Shown here: positions 49,373 through 61,050 of the stretch, piece by piece
How positions within the stretch are numbered: the first letter of the stretch is position 1
Layout of the letters: each line of letters opens with the position of its first letter
DNA from: Imbricaverruca yamaguchii
Lineage: Eukaryota; Arthropoda; Thecostraca; Neoverrucidae
Length of the DNA: 64,000 bases
Assembly (NCBI GenBank): GCA_034440575.1
Contig: JAOTOL010001085.1
Coordinates: 1 to 64,000 of the forward strand
Direction of reading: 5' to 3'
Made by a program: the position numbers and the translations under genes
Notes under the pieces: generated by a model
Databases searched by the model: none
Told to the model about the DNA's origin: nothing
The model's input: the letters and a program-made list of their open reading frames with translations, nothing else

Positions 49373-51129
49373 CTTGCATAAATCTGATCCATTACATTTT
49401 TAGAACATGCTCATCCTATGCTAATGATCTGGGGAAGCTGTATTCGTCTCGGTTTCAAATTTTCGTTTATAATATATTTCTTAAGCAGACGAGCAGCGAG
49501 GAGACAGGAGCTTCTATCATCGGGATGGAGGGTGTCGAAAGCTTCACCCATGCATATGTGGTCAGATTGAGCAACTTGAGGGTGACGTGGTTTGATGGTA
49601 GTAAGGATGTGGTTAACTGGGAACTAGCGCCTCAGCAGACAAATTAATGGCAGTGGAAGCCAACTTTTGGCTTTGTTATAAAACAGTTCAAATATGATTT
49701 ACACTAACTCTTAACTTATTATTTCGAAAAGGCATGCCGACACGAAAAAATGCTGTCACTCCTACAGTTGGTACTTGCGTCATAAGATATTCGCAACAAT
49801 GCTACACCACCACATAGCCGCAGAAATGCTACACCATAGCCTCAATAAGGTTACGGTGATGCTACACCGTAGCCACGGAGATGCTACTCCATCATATCAT
49901 CAATTATGCTATACCATCACAGCTGCAGCAATGCCATATCACCATAGCTGCAGTAACGCCACACTAACCAGGAACGTTGTTGACTGTAGAGGAAAATAGT
50001 AAAACCCCAGGAGGAAATTAGCCTCACCAACAATTGCTCGCAATGACATCAAAGACACTGCTCGACCACAACCAGCGCACTTCGCCTCACACGATCGTCG
50101 GGGTGTGATTAATGTATGTTAATCCTTGTCCAGGATTTCAGAACCGAATCGACAGACCAGAAAATACTATCGCAGCCACGACGATTCAAGATACAGCTCT
50201 AGTTCTGGTCATATCTGGACGTCATCCTGAAGTATGTTGGGTCACGTCACAGGTGACGTCACAGTATCGGATAAACAGGAGCCTCACAGACACCGCTCCA
50301 CCATAGCTCGCGTAAAGCAGTGGCAATTGTTAAAAATATGTACGCACTAATTCCAGAATCTGCTAGACTCTGAATGGTGTCTAATTTGCATATGCCCAGG
50401 AATCAGAGGTTGAGTAAGGCGTTTAGTGAGGTCATTGAAGCTAAATAAGTTCAAACCTCATGACGTAATCATTGGCGAAGCATCAGATAAGATGGGGTGA
50501 AAGGACATGTAGTGGTGTTGTTGTGTTTAGTGGGCGCAAGAGCTAATCAAAGGCGTAATATATGGCTTGGTATACAGGGTACAATACATCACAAGGTCAC
50601 ATGAGCGCCGTATTCTGACTAACGTACTGGGTACCATGGATACTATGACGTGATCAGATACCGTGACGTTTGGGAGATCGGACGTCGACCTACAATAAAT
50701 GCCCCTTGCATTCGTAAAATCTAAAGGAGTGAGGATGTTTTATCACTATTGGAAAAAAATGCCCAATAACCAAACCGGGAAATATTTATGACGCCATTAG
50801 TTCATAATCTGACACGACTCCATGTAAGTGTTTGCAAACATACGGAGAACTGGTCGTTCCATAGGCACTCAAAATTTAGTAGCACTACGGTTAGTGTTGC
50901 GGAAGATAATGGGACAACTGTTATGGGACCCTAAAATCAAACCGCGCACGATTGTGGGTTAAGCTCAATAAAGGAAGCAAAAGGAATCCATGCCAATAGC
51001 GGATGAAATATAGATGGAATGTCATAGATCACCAAGCCCGTGAAAGATGGTCACGTACATGACATGGATGAGTGGATCTGAATATTTCGGATTATTTACC
51101 TTAGAACTTCCGCAATGAACCGTCCTGAG

Positions 51130-51151
51130 ATATATATATATATATATATAT
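51130..51151. repeat. (TA)n microsatellite, short
   Basis: Eleven TA units followed by imperfect TGTATATC sequence. Confidence 0.9.
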
Positions 51152-52111
51152 GTATATCTTTCTATGTATATACATGTATATATATCCTCCCATTCCTCAT
51201 AAAGCTCGGCTATACAGCAAGTTTTAATGCAGCACACATCAAGCCTTGCCATTTCAGCATATTCATATGCTTCTATCTTTGTCAGCCTGAGCTTCCTCCG
51301 AAGAAGAACCGCTCGCTTCAGAGCCACTGCAACTCGCTGCTCACTGATCACTTTTGGCCATTCGTGAAGATCGCAAAAGCGCCCACGAAGATTGCGCCCA
51401 TGTGTTTTTGACACAATCGAATAACAGTTTCTGCTTTCAGGGCGCTAGCGCACTTTCGCATTGTAAGGAGTAACGCTTGGCAGTACGGGGTAAAAATGTC
51501 GTCATGAAGTAAATGCCGGAAATGGCCCCTTCGTGACGTGTACCTCCTCATCTGTACCGGACAATGCTTGCTGGGGACAGCAAGCGAAACCATGTGATAT
51601 GGGTAGTAATTTATTTTCTCCCAAGATGGCAGCCTAGGATGTTTGGCATATCGGCAGTACCGCAGTGGTTTGGTGTCTGGCGGCACAGCATAGCGTAGGC
51701 ATAGCATTGATTTCGTTGAATAGCCACAGCTGTAATAATACCTCCGTTAGCCAAAGTGCATAGTTTTGGCTTCTGCTCTTAGCGTATGGACCCCAACAAG
51801 TTTGTTGCCACAATTAATAACTAGCAGTTTAGGTTTGAACTCATGACATCCACATTGCAGGTGGAGCTCAATGGAGCGCAATGTTGGGTTGGATTGACAA
51901 ACTCCTGAAACACGTAGTTGCACTCACCACCGTCACGGGCGAATTTATAGGAAGGGATTAACTAATTCGAGTTATGAAATAATTAAACAGCTTATTTCAG
52001 CTTCCTAAGCCGTTTCAGGGTATCATTTATCTGAGGTGTAATAGCCAGCAACAAATAAATGTATTGTTTAGCTTTATTGTCTGCAAAATTTGCTGCTTCA
52101 TCTGTCGGACT

Positions 52112-52480
52112 TTATCACGCGCCCTGAACGGGGGGGGGGCGAAATCCGCCCACCCCTCCGGTTTTTCGAAGATAACTCCAGATTTTACCGGCCGATACAC
52201 GCCATTGTTTTTTACCTGCCTATAAATGACCGGCGCGTTGTTTAAAGTCAGAAAAATGAAAATGTACCGAACATTTTTCGAGTTAGGGGTCGCTAAAGTA
52301 ACAAAATTGTATCCGCGCCAGGCCACAAATATCGGCGCAGATGGGTTTTCCGTATATTTACAAAAATTAAGCGTTTTTGACAAAACTAGCGACTTGCTTG
52401 ATGTACCTTGTTATGCTATATTGTTTCAAAGTCATGTCAGGCCACCGAGGTCAAGTCCGGTCAAGTTCATGACAGGTTAA
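52112..52480. mobile_element. TTAA element, copy 2 (left part only)
   Basis: Starts TTATCACGCGCCCTGAACGG, then GAAATCCGCCCACCCCTCC. It resembles the left ~370 bp of the full copies up to TTCATGACAGG, where copy 3 begins with TTAA. The right portion is missing after copy 3. Confidence 0.72.
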
Positions 52481-53450
52481 CACACACCCTGGAGGGGGAT
52501 GATGAAATCCGCCCACCCCTCCGATTTGTTCGTACATAACTCAATATTGTACCGGCCGATATACGCAATTTTTTGGGTACCTGCTTCAAAATGACCGGCG
52601 CATTGTTTAAAGTAAGCAAAATGAAAATCGACAAAAACATTTCCATGTTAGGGACCGTTAAATTAAAAACAATTCGCAGCGCCAGACCACAAAAATCGGC
52701 GCTGATGCGCTTCCCGTATCCTGGCAAAAGGGAGGTGTTCTTGAGAACACTAGCGACTTGTTTGATGTATATTATTATGCTATATAATTGAAAAGTCATG
52801 TTAGGTCGCCGAGGTCAATTCAGGCCAAGTTCATGTCAGGGTAATGGAACCAAACTTGGTCAACTGGAACGTTCTCATAAATGCAAATGACTGTCATGAG
52901 ATTGAGGTCACTCTGCATATTACTTCGAACACATCCCGAAATCACTGTGTTTGTCACTGTGTGCTTAAGCGTTCCCATATTTTATTAATGTATTTCACTC
53001 CTTTCTTTGCGAAGCCGATTGTGCCGAGCCGCCCAACGGAGCAGTCGGGTGGGCAGCCCGGTTCCGGTAACTGGAGCAGGCAATGACCTGGTAAAGTGCT
53101 CCTATATACGTGACCTGAGGTCAAAAGGCGGATCTGGCATCTGTACTGCATCATTAGTAATGTTCAAAACACCATTAATGCCAATGTTGGAGCATTTAAA
53201 CACAATCACAGCGATCCATGACAATGACAAGCCAAGCCACGCAAAACCAGAAAATGTTGCAATTTTGCTCTCATTTGACCTTGAAGATATTTACCTAAGG
53301 TCATCAAATTTACACACAATAAATATCTCTATCTTGCCCATCCACCCTAAGAATGTTGCTCTAGCCTTAATAGGAGCTGAGATCTCAGGTGGGCGGAATC
53401 CGCCCCTTCAGTGCGCGTAATTTTCAGGGGCCCTCCAGGGCGCGTGTTAA
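52477..53450. mobile_element. TTAA-flanked non-autonomous DNA transposon, copy 3
   Basis: 974 bp with the clearest termini: left TTAACACACACCCTGGAGGG, right (reverse complemented) TTAACACGCGCCCTGGAGGG, 18 of 20 matching. A subterminal AATCCGCCCACC is also inverted at the two ends. It matches copy 1 along its length. No transposase. Confidence 0.82.
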
Positions 53451-53639
53451 CTAAGACATTTACTAAGCTTTCGATATGTGTTATTACAACATGATGCTTG
53501 AGATAACCAGCGTAAGACATGCGAGATGAAGACCTCCGAACGTGTGTGATGATTTCAGACAGCTCACCTGGAGAACTTTCTATGTGCATTACAAGTCGGA
53601 GATTTCAGATGACATGATTTATAGTCACCCTCCGCTGCA

Positions 53640-53808
53640 ATTACACTCGCCTCATGCTCCTCAGGATGTCGTCGGCGGGCTTTATAGTCACTCTCCGCTG
53701 CAGTTACACTCACCTGATGCTCCTCAGGATGTCGAGGCGGGCTTTATAGTCACCCTCCGCTGCAGTTACACTCACCTGATGCTCCTCAGGATGTCGCCGG
53801 CGGGCTTT
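53640..53808 (-). repeat. Tandem triplication of the exon 4 end and its 5' splice site
   Basis: Three copies of a 62-63 bp unit, the first being the true exon 4 end. Each carries, in transcript sense, AAAGCCCGCC..GACATCC, then TGAGGAGCAT, then a donor-like site and TGCAGCGGAG. Donor positions are near 53775 (GTGAGTG, authentic), 53713 (GTGAGTG, identical) and 53650 (GCGAGTG, GT changed to GC). The middle copy has lost one base near its start relative to the exon. The distal copies cannot give an in-frame extension because a TGA follows the true exon end directly, so they act as decoy or null splice sites if used. Confidence 0.9.
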
Positions 53809-54002
53809 ATCCTCAGGAACTCGTTAGAGGTAGTGGCGAGATGGTAGTAGCTCGTCTTCTCGTTCGGAAAATATGTGTCAGGTACCCAGAGATTCTTGAG
53901 ATATTCCGAGCCAATGTTGAGCTCGACGAGATCCTTCTGTGCCTCGAAGGCCAGTCGTGGATCTTGCCAGAATTGGCGAAAAAAGAAGTCGCTCGTGAAA
54001 TC
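53776..54002 (-). CDS. Rdl: RDL-like exon 4 (loops D, A and E of the GABA site)
   Basis: A 227-nt exon, acceptor CTCCCCATCAG|GAT and donor ATCAG|GTGAGTG, phase 0 to 2. It begins [19 protein letters not shown], contains [11 protein letters not shown] and [10 protein letters not shown], and ends with DILRSI plus the first two bases of an Arg codon completed by exon 5. FFFRQFW is binding loop D; the Arg equivalent to RDL R111 is kept, while the usual Tyr two residues before it is Phe. WVPDTYF is loop A. The odd feature is the 3' end: the last ~33 nt of the exon, the 5' splice site and the first ~25 intron bases are repeated twice more in the intron (53646-53770). Reading past the true donor meets an in-frame TGA at once. 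Other frames across this exon are shadows. Confidence 0.95.
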
Positions 54003-55499
54003 CTGATGGGGAGACGTGAGTTAGATTGAGCTTGTTGTGTTGGAACGAAGGCGTGTTCAAAGTTTTCTTTGATCCATGTATTTATCCTATTCACAACGCC
54101 AGCTATATTCCAAACTTTGCTATGTGAATTAATGGTAAGTTGACATCTATGTGAAGGAAGCTGCTTCACTTGTCAATCAATTATATGACCAAAATGCTTA
54201 ATTGTTGCATTATATTGCACTAATATATTGCATATACATTTGAATCACCATTGCTAAGATATTAGCGCACTAAGCTGTAGCATACAAGGCTAAAAACGTA
54301 GCCGACACAAAATAAAGCATCTTTTTAACTCCGTCTATTCAGCAAATGCATGGTGAACACTGCGTGACATGTGGTTTTCACACTGACAAAGCTGCTGGAA
54401 CCTCTGCCTGCACTTCAGTTCGAAGATACTGTACGTACTTCACTTCAGTTCAGTACGAATTCAACAACGTCTAATTGTCTGACATTTGCACTATCTGTTC
54501 ACGGAGTGCAGTATGAGGTTCCCGCATCTTCATTCTCCCAGCGGCTCAGCGATAACGTACAAAGGAGTTGTCAGCTCTCCTGTGATCCCAGAGGTTCGGT
54601 GTCACTGAACAAAGCCAACTGGAAGCGGCAGCTGGCAGCCGACGCAAAATGAAACGCGCTTTGGTGGCTCTTCGCGACCTTGTTAGGACAACGTATTTTG
54701 TTTTCAGCGGCATTACTCTCAGACAAGTGTCGAATCACCGGCGTTGCGTAGTGAACCAACTCTGGGGTCAGTGGAGAGCCGTATTTGGGATGAGTGCGCA
54801 CATATGTGACCAGGCAGTGGACCTGACATGGCCTGACATTGCCTCGGGTAGTGGGCGAGGGTTGTCAGGAGTAGCAGCCAGTCCTGTCTTGTGTGGTGGC
54901 AGCACTGAAGCGATAGTACTGGCGTCCGATCAACTTGCGCATTACTGTCTTACACTTTAGTGTCAAGAGTGACAGAACGTGCTTTTTTGGTGATGATTTC
55001 GACACTTTTGCTTGCATGCCTCCGGTTATAATTTTGCTGAAAGTCAGGTAGCTTACATTTCGTCTAGTATGGACAACATTGCTGCAGTGAGTGCTAAAAA
55101 ACGCATTTGCAATTTAAATGCATTAGCCGATCTACCGATCCTTCGAGTTGCTGAAAGCTTCTTCCATGAAATGCTGAAGCAACATTGGCAGAATACCATT
55201 TTAATGCCATAGTCTTGCCATCATTTTGCTAATTTTACTATGTGAGTTACGGAGTACCACTTGAAGCAATGCATCGCAAGATAATCAGCCCGCATAAAGT
55301 ACAATTGGTAATATAGTGAATCTCGTCCGAGCACAATGTCCATTGCAATGCCTGGCAAATGGATAGCTACACCGTTCCAGGGTATCTTATGGCATTCAGT
55401 CAAAATAAGTTCCGGCTTTACAAAGGTATGGCTGTTTATCCCAAAACAAACTAATGGTTCCTCAGCAGCGCAAATCACGCAACAAAACTAGGCCGAGTA

Positions 55500-56740
55500 T
55501 AAGCTTTGTCTCGATATAACCAAAAGGCGAGCGAATCTCCTCCACCAAACGGCGAGGTTCCGATCGGGATCGCTGGGCGTTCCCTGACGCGCGCGAGCCA
55601 CAGTCGCCCAAGCGGCGAGCTACGCGGCCGCCGCCTCTGCCGGAGACGGGCCCAGGGCGGATGTCGTGCAGAACGCGAAAGTCCGAGACGATCGCAAAAG
55701 GAACCAGGCAGACGAGGCCGACTCAACAGTGAGCCGAAGCACGTCTAACGATCAGCGTGGCAAGCGTCCGTCGCGTCAGTGAGTACCATGAGAACTTCGG
55801 AAACGGACGAGATCGACGTCATGTGCATAGTGATGCCCACGGAGACAGGGGTACCTGAAAGAGGTCGTCAGATGCGCGTGACACTGTCCGCACCTACACA
55901 CGCACGCACACGCACGCACGCGCACGCAGTCGCCCGGGCGTTCGGGGGAGGGAGGACCGTGACCGCGGCTGCCCTTCCGAGCGACACCATCAGCGGAGCA
56001 GCGGGATGCGACACGGCGCGGCGGCGGCCAGCTGACCGTCGAGCGGCGGTCCATCGCCGGCCGGCCGTCGATCCGTCTCACCAGTCGATCGGACGCGCCG
56101 GTGTTTCGGCGCCGGCGTGCGCCTCGCGCTCGCCAGACGTGATTTACTCGCGTCGACGGGCGCCGATGGCGATTCTGGCGCGATTCTGGGAACGCTCGCG
56201 GCGCCGGTGGCCGGCTGGTGGCGGCCGGCCGCGCGCCGGCTTCCGAGTTATTAATTTTAGTGGCGTTATCAGCGATTCATCAATTTAATGCGCCGCTCCG
56301 GCCGGATCAGCTGGACGGTCGGCGGCCGCGGTCGGTCCGGCTCCCGGCCTGGGGGCCCGCCTGCGCCGACCGGCTCTCAGCGCGTGCTCGCCCCGGCCCC
56401 GGCCCCGCTCGCATCCACGCTGCAACGCCACGGAGCGGCCATCGATTGCAATCAGTCTTTCTGATGACAAACGCTTGTTAGCGCTGTGGAAATGACCGGC
56501 CGGAAGCATGCCGAGCAGAAAGACGGCGAGGATGCCAGCAGCTGCCGGCCGGCGCGGCCGAGAGCAGGCCGGCACGCCAGCGTTCGCCAGGAATGCGGTG
56601 GACACGACCAGGACCCGCCTGGTGAAGTCGGGACCGGCCCTGGTCGTCCAGAAGGCTGCCGATGGCAGACCCTGCCCACTGACCCGTGTATCGCGGTGAA
56701 ATGCTATCCCAGACGTGTTCCAGTACGTTTTTGACATGAC
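55500..56740. other. CpG-rich block inside intron 3
   Basis: About 1.2 kb with dense CG dinucleotides (CCGGCCG, GGCGCCGG) and a CACGCACACGCACG tract at 55890-55925, contrasting with AT-rich flanks. Open frames on both strands are long because AT-rich stop codons are rare; none resembles a known protein. It could be an internal promoter/CpG island or just GC-rich repeat-derived sequence. Confidence 0.5.
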
Positions 56741-56964
56741 AACTGGCTCGTCATTACACCACCGCGAGTGGAAATTGGCAAATGCAATGCGCTGAACGGA
56801 CCACAGCCTTCTGTGCTAATTGCCTTACAGATGGAAAGCTCGTCGCCTTGCATTGCAAGACGTTTCATAGGGGCTTGACAAAATCTGAATTCTATCCAGC
56901 TGTCCCCTCATCGCAAATGTGATGTGATTTTGACCCGTCTGATTCTGCGACGTGGCGACCTGAG

Positions 56965-57395
56965 TGCCACCAGCCCAGGGCCCAGCGATGCCCGTGCCGC
57001 CAGTCCAGGGCCCAGCAGTGCCCGTGCCACCAGCCCAGGGCCCAGCAGTGCCCGTGCCACCAGCCCAGGGGCCAGCAGTGCCCGTGCCGCCAGTCCAGGG
57101 CCCAGCAGTGCCCGTGCCACCAGTCCAGGGCCCAGCAGTGCCCGTGCCACCAGCCCAGGGCCCAGCAGTGTCCGTGCCGCCAGTCAAGGGCCCAGCGGTG
57201 CCCGTGCCACCAGTCCAGGGCCCAGCAGTGCCCGTGCCGCCAGCCCAGGGCCCAGCAGTGCACGTGCTGCCAGTCCAGGGCTCAGCAGTGCCCGTGCCAC
57301 CAGTCCAGGGCCCAGCAGTGCCCGTGCCGCCAGTCCAGGGCCCAGCAGTGCCCGTGTCGCCAGTCCAGGACCCAGCAGTGCCCGTGCCGCCCCTG
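56965..57395. repeat. 30-bp minisatellite, about 14 copies
   Basis: Unit CAGYCCAGGGCCCAGCAGTG then CCCGTGCCRC. All six frames are open with 10-residue periodicity because 30 is a multiple of three. It starts about 160 nt into intron 3 from the exon 3 donor. Confidence 0.97.
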
Positions 57396-57557
57396 GCGAA
57401 AACTGGCGGCCACAGCTAACACGCTCGCACACCTGTACACTGTACAGAGTGAAGAGTCAAGTGGGCTCAGTGCGGACGTGGGATCAAAACACGCGCACAC
57501 GTGGTGCATGTGCCAGACACAGAGAACGCGATAAACGACTAGGCTACTGCTGTGTAC

Positions 57558-57625
57558 CATTCGGACTTCCGACAATGAAGAAATACTGACAAGGTGCATG
57601 GTGATTCCCACGTCCACAGGAGGGC
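57558..57625 (-). CDS. Rdl: RDL-like exon 3 (extracellular beta-strand 1-2 region)
   Basis: A 68-nt exon bounded by an acceptor ending ACATTACAG and a donor ATG|GTACAC, phase 1 to 0. It reads G-PPVDVGITMHLVSISS followed by LSEVRM, the conserved motif at the start of the ligand-binding domain of GABA and glutamate chloride channel subunits. The 68-nt length and phase match the exon I remember as exon 3 of insect Rdl, which in Drosophila exists as two mutually exclusive copies. I did not see a second copy here, although a diverged one could be missed by eye. The exon lies about 160 nt upstream, in transcript sense, of a 30-bp minisatellite in intron 3. The preceding exon (ending in a YD.R.RPN.GG motif) should lie at higher coordinates but was not found, so it is probably beyond the window. 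Confidence 0.9.
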
Positions 57626-58122
57626 CTGTAATGTATAGCAGATACGTCAACACAAGGCATCAGCTCAACACACGTCCGACAGGTACAATGCACAGTCCAT
57701 CTGACTTTCATACACATATGTCATTTCAGCATGGCAAAACCATGGACTACGGCGAATCGATATTAACAGAAGCACGGTTACACCCACCCTTTCTTCGAGA
57801 TTACAACTGGACGACGTTTCCTTCGTTCACATTCTAAGGGAGACGGACGGATGGTGTACGAGCGATTGGGTCGAAGAAGCTACCTAGCTTTTTGGTCATT
57901 TTTGGACCCTTTTTAATACGTATGATTAGTGCAATATTACCTTCAAGTTACCTCGGCACATATTTGAAATATGACTGTCTGAAATTGCGTCCAGATGCAC
58001 TTTCCGTAAACAATGCTAAGTATTCTTCACATGCGTTCCGATTTATTGTAGCAAGCAAACAACGATATTGTGCTCACCAAAGATTGAACATCCAGGTGCA
58101 TTGCTTCACCATGTTTTTCTCT

Positions 58123-58126
<4 letters not shown>

Positions 58127-58161
<35 letters not shown>
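58127..58161. repeat. (TA)n microsatellite
   Basis: About 17 TA units. Confidence 0.95.
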
Positions 58162-58165
<4 letters not shown>

Positions 58166-60954
58166 AATCATGGGGATCAGATAAGCGTACCTGCGTCTAG
58201 ACGCAGAGGAAGCACAGCTTAGGAAAAACATGAGGATAGTCACATTTATGCACCAACACTGCCAAATTCACACATTATGATACACGTCTGCCTGACACAA
58301 TTGACATCGATTTGTTTTACTCATTATTTATTGATCCGCGTTTGTGTTTATCGGAAAACTTAATTTTGCATCCATAGCAAAAGCTATTTCGTATTCAAGA
58401 TGAAAGCTCGAAATTATTGCTTGAGCACCTCCGTACATTACCACCCTGAGCGTCTCATCGTGGCGATCAAATTGTACCCAGCAGGTGTGCTAAATGCAAT
58501 CTGTATTCTACTGCAACGCCCGTGAAACCTCACACGACTTTTTAGAATGAATAAAGTGGCCCATAAATCCCGCCGACACCTCCTTTGCCACAGCTCTACA
58601 AAATATTGTGCTTTTCCGGCGTCCGTCCCTCGGGTGCTTTTCGTGTCAGATCGTATCTACTCTTCCAGCCCAACCCCACTGGCCCTCACGGGTGTGTCCA
58701 CTCCATCCTCCCTGAGGTGCGTCCTCGTCAGCTCTGATAAAGTGGGCCGGCCCACGCCGCCGCCCCAGTATTTATGACGTTTGTTGGGCGCTTTATTGCC
58801 TGAGGGGTAAGTGGAGCCGGGATGGCCGGGACCGAGCTCGGTCATGCTCTGACGGATATTGCGACCTAGAGGCGACGTCGCCGTCGACATCTAATTGGAT
58901 GACGCTGGCTTCACCGAGCTGGAGTCGGGCGGACACTGAGGGCGTAGATGGCAGCCTTGGAGGTGGCGGATGGCGGTCGAGTCACGGCTTTCGGGAGGAG
59001 TAAAAGCACAGATCGAGGTTACGCATGTGAAGGAGACAGCAGGACGAGGTCAAGGTTGACCTTGTGTACGAGACAGAAAGTCCAAGTCAGGCTTACAATG
59101 AAACCAGCAGGGTCGAAGTCAGCGTTATAGAGAGGAAGGACGATGCTGGTTTTTAGAAGATGAAAAATGCCTGTCGAGGTAAGGTTTTTGGGGGAGGCAG
59201 GAAACGGAACAAGATTATAACTGTGAAGGGTCAGGACGGACGTGCAGGCTAGGCTTGTGGTCTTTGGAGGATGCTTAATACGGATCAAGATTATAACTGT
59301 GGAGGATCAGGGCGGAGGTATTGGTAATGCTTATGACACAGCCCAATGAGGCGAATTCCAGGTCTATAATAAGGGTAGGATGGGTTGGTGTGGCACGCAT
59401 AGAGAGGAAAGAACGGGACCACGGGCATTCATGTGGTGAGGGTCGCAGGATGGGACCACAAGCAGTGTAGTGTGGAGACGGCCTAGTTGCTTAGACTTGA
59501 AGCGGATGCTGTTTGTCGTGGAAGTTCTAAGTTTCAGCCAGTGCCGAGAAGGTTGGATGTCACATTGGCAGAAGGCGGCGATCAGGCGTGCACGGAGATT
59601 CACAGCAATCTGAACCGCACAGAATACTAAACAGGGTGAAGCAGGCTGGGCACAATAAGCGTGAGCGGTGGTGGCGGTAGGAGTGGTGGTTCTGGAAGGT
59701 GATGTGGTCAGATGGTGCATGACCAGATTGCATCAGCTATGATGCCACCAGCCAGCCCCTGGTCATCGTACTGCACTGGCGACCATATTCCGCAGCAGTT
59801 GCTGCCATACATTGCGACGTAGACTCCCAGCTGTCACAAGATCTGTCAGCAGCGTTGCAGGAGGCAGACTGTTCCCTGCCTGGACAAGCAGATAGTCTCG
59901 AGTGCGACAAGTCGGCGATCCACCGTGATGAGTTCAAGCTTCGCAGACGAACTGCTTTGGACGAATGCTGTCTGACAAGGTGGGGGAATGTATGTGATGA
60001 CCAGAGCAGTGCAGAGCACATACTCAGCGGCAGCTATCGTGCAGCAGTGGTAGCAGTGGACTCAGCAGGTGTGCGGCCATGACGTTCAAGTGACGACAAA
60101 CAACTGACCCGCAAAAGAATCGGCGGCACGAAAGACAGCCCGTTGTCGTATGGAGAGACGAGGATTAGCGGATGGGCGGAAGAATGGGATAAATTGCCAC
60201 AACATTTCCGACAACTGCCTACATGACTCCCGCAGAGCGGCGGACATAGTTTCGGCCGACTCCAGATTTGTTCAGTGATTACGTCATGCCATCTGTCCGG
60301 TCACAACAACTGATCGTGCAGTGTCAAGATATCCTGGGAGTGCCATCATAAAGTGAAACTTTAACTTGTTGATTATTTGTGACAATATTTAGCATGATGT
60401 GCTGTTGAGCGTTATCTTTAATTTGCTGCAAAGGATTTTGTTCCATTATTCTACGTACAAGTAGTGCCATTTACTTCCTCATTTTGTTGTTTTTGTTTCA
60501 CCTTGGTATGTCCCCAAATCCAGTGAAAAATGATTTGTTCTTATAATGTGTCATGACCCTATAATTTATCACTATTGTTCAGCGGTAACATGTTGATTAG
60601 AAATGCCCAATAACCAATCCTTAGCACTGTGCAATCAGTTGCCCGAACTAGATGTGTCCCATAATGTCACACTAATGCACTCTGTGGAGGAGCGATTTCA
60701 GTCCGACGGTAAGAACTGCTTAATATAAACGTGTTTCACACTTCACTGGCTCAACGAAGGAAAATATCTGATTTTAACAGCCAGACATGTGCCACCAACC
60801 CGAACAAACCGCGAGAACAGACTCAGGCTAGCCATCAAGGACGTATTCCAGCTGACTATGGAGGATGCACTCTGGCAGGCCAGGGACTGGTCTTGGCTGT
60901 CTTGGCTGGTCCGCTAGAAATGACGAACTAGCGTACCAGTAACGAAGGTCTCGA

Positions 60955-61050
60955 GGACCAGCTGCAAAGGACGAGTTGGAGGACCAGCTACAGAGGACAA
61001 TCTAGTGGACCAGCTACGGAGGACAATCTAGCGGAACTATCATGCCGGAC
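60955..61050. repeat. About 36-bp repeat, three copies
   Basis: Imperfect copies of GGACCAGCTACAGAGGACAA followed by TCTAGTG/TCTAGCG. Confidence 0.8.

Larger units (their letters stand above)
44795..53775 (-). other. Rdl: Intron 4 of the RDL-like gene
   Basis: About 9.0 kb, GTGAGTG to TTTTTCAG. Holds the duplicated exon 4 donor, TTAA elements at 52112-53450 and 48225-48273, (TA)n at 49306-49368 and 51130-51151, a degenerate ~27-30-bp ATGCTACACCA repeat (49795-49970), a CT tract and small repeats at 45.4-47.05 kb. 44800-45420, 47100-48220, 48280-49300 and 50000-52100 show no gene I can support. Confidence 0.8.
54003..57557 (-). other. Rdl: Intron 3 of the RDL-like gene
   Basis: About 3.55 kb, GTACAC to CCCCATCAG. 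Contains a 30-bp minisatellite near its 5' end and a CpG-rich block at 55500-56740. 54010-55480 has no recognised element. Confidence 0.8.

Noticed and set aside
51022..51707. Two overlapping ~120-codon minus-strand frames
   Set aside because: No similarity recognised, no convincing splice sites, end in a TA repeat; left as unassigned intron sequence.
56285..56737. 150-codon minus-strand frame with hydrophobic GILAVFLLGMLPA as a signal-peptide exon
   Set aside because: Lies downstream of exon 3 in the gene, in CpG-rich sequence; no homologous receptor N-terminus follows.
56825..57653. Gly/Trp-rich and Pro-rich frames on both strands
   Set aside because: 30-bp minisatellite open in all six frames. 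Only the last 68 nt on the minus strand (57558-57625) is a credible exon.
58657..58890. 77-codon minus-strand frame with NIRQSMTELGPG as a first exon of the channel
   Set aside because: Position is plausible but it lacks the YD.R.RPN.GG motif, has no clear signal peptide and lies in GC-rich sequence where open frames are common.
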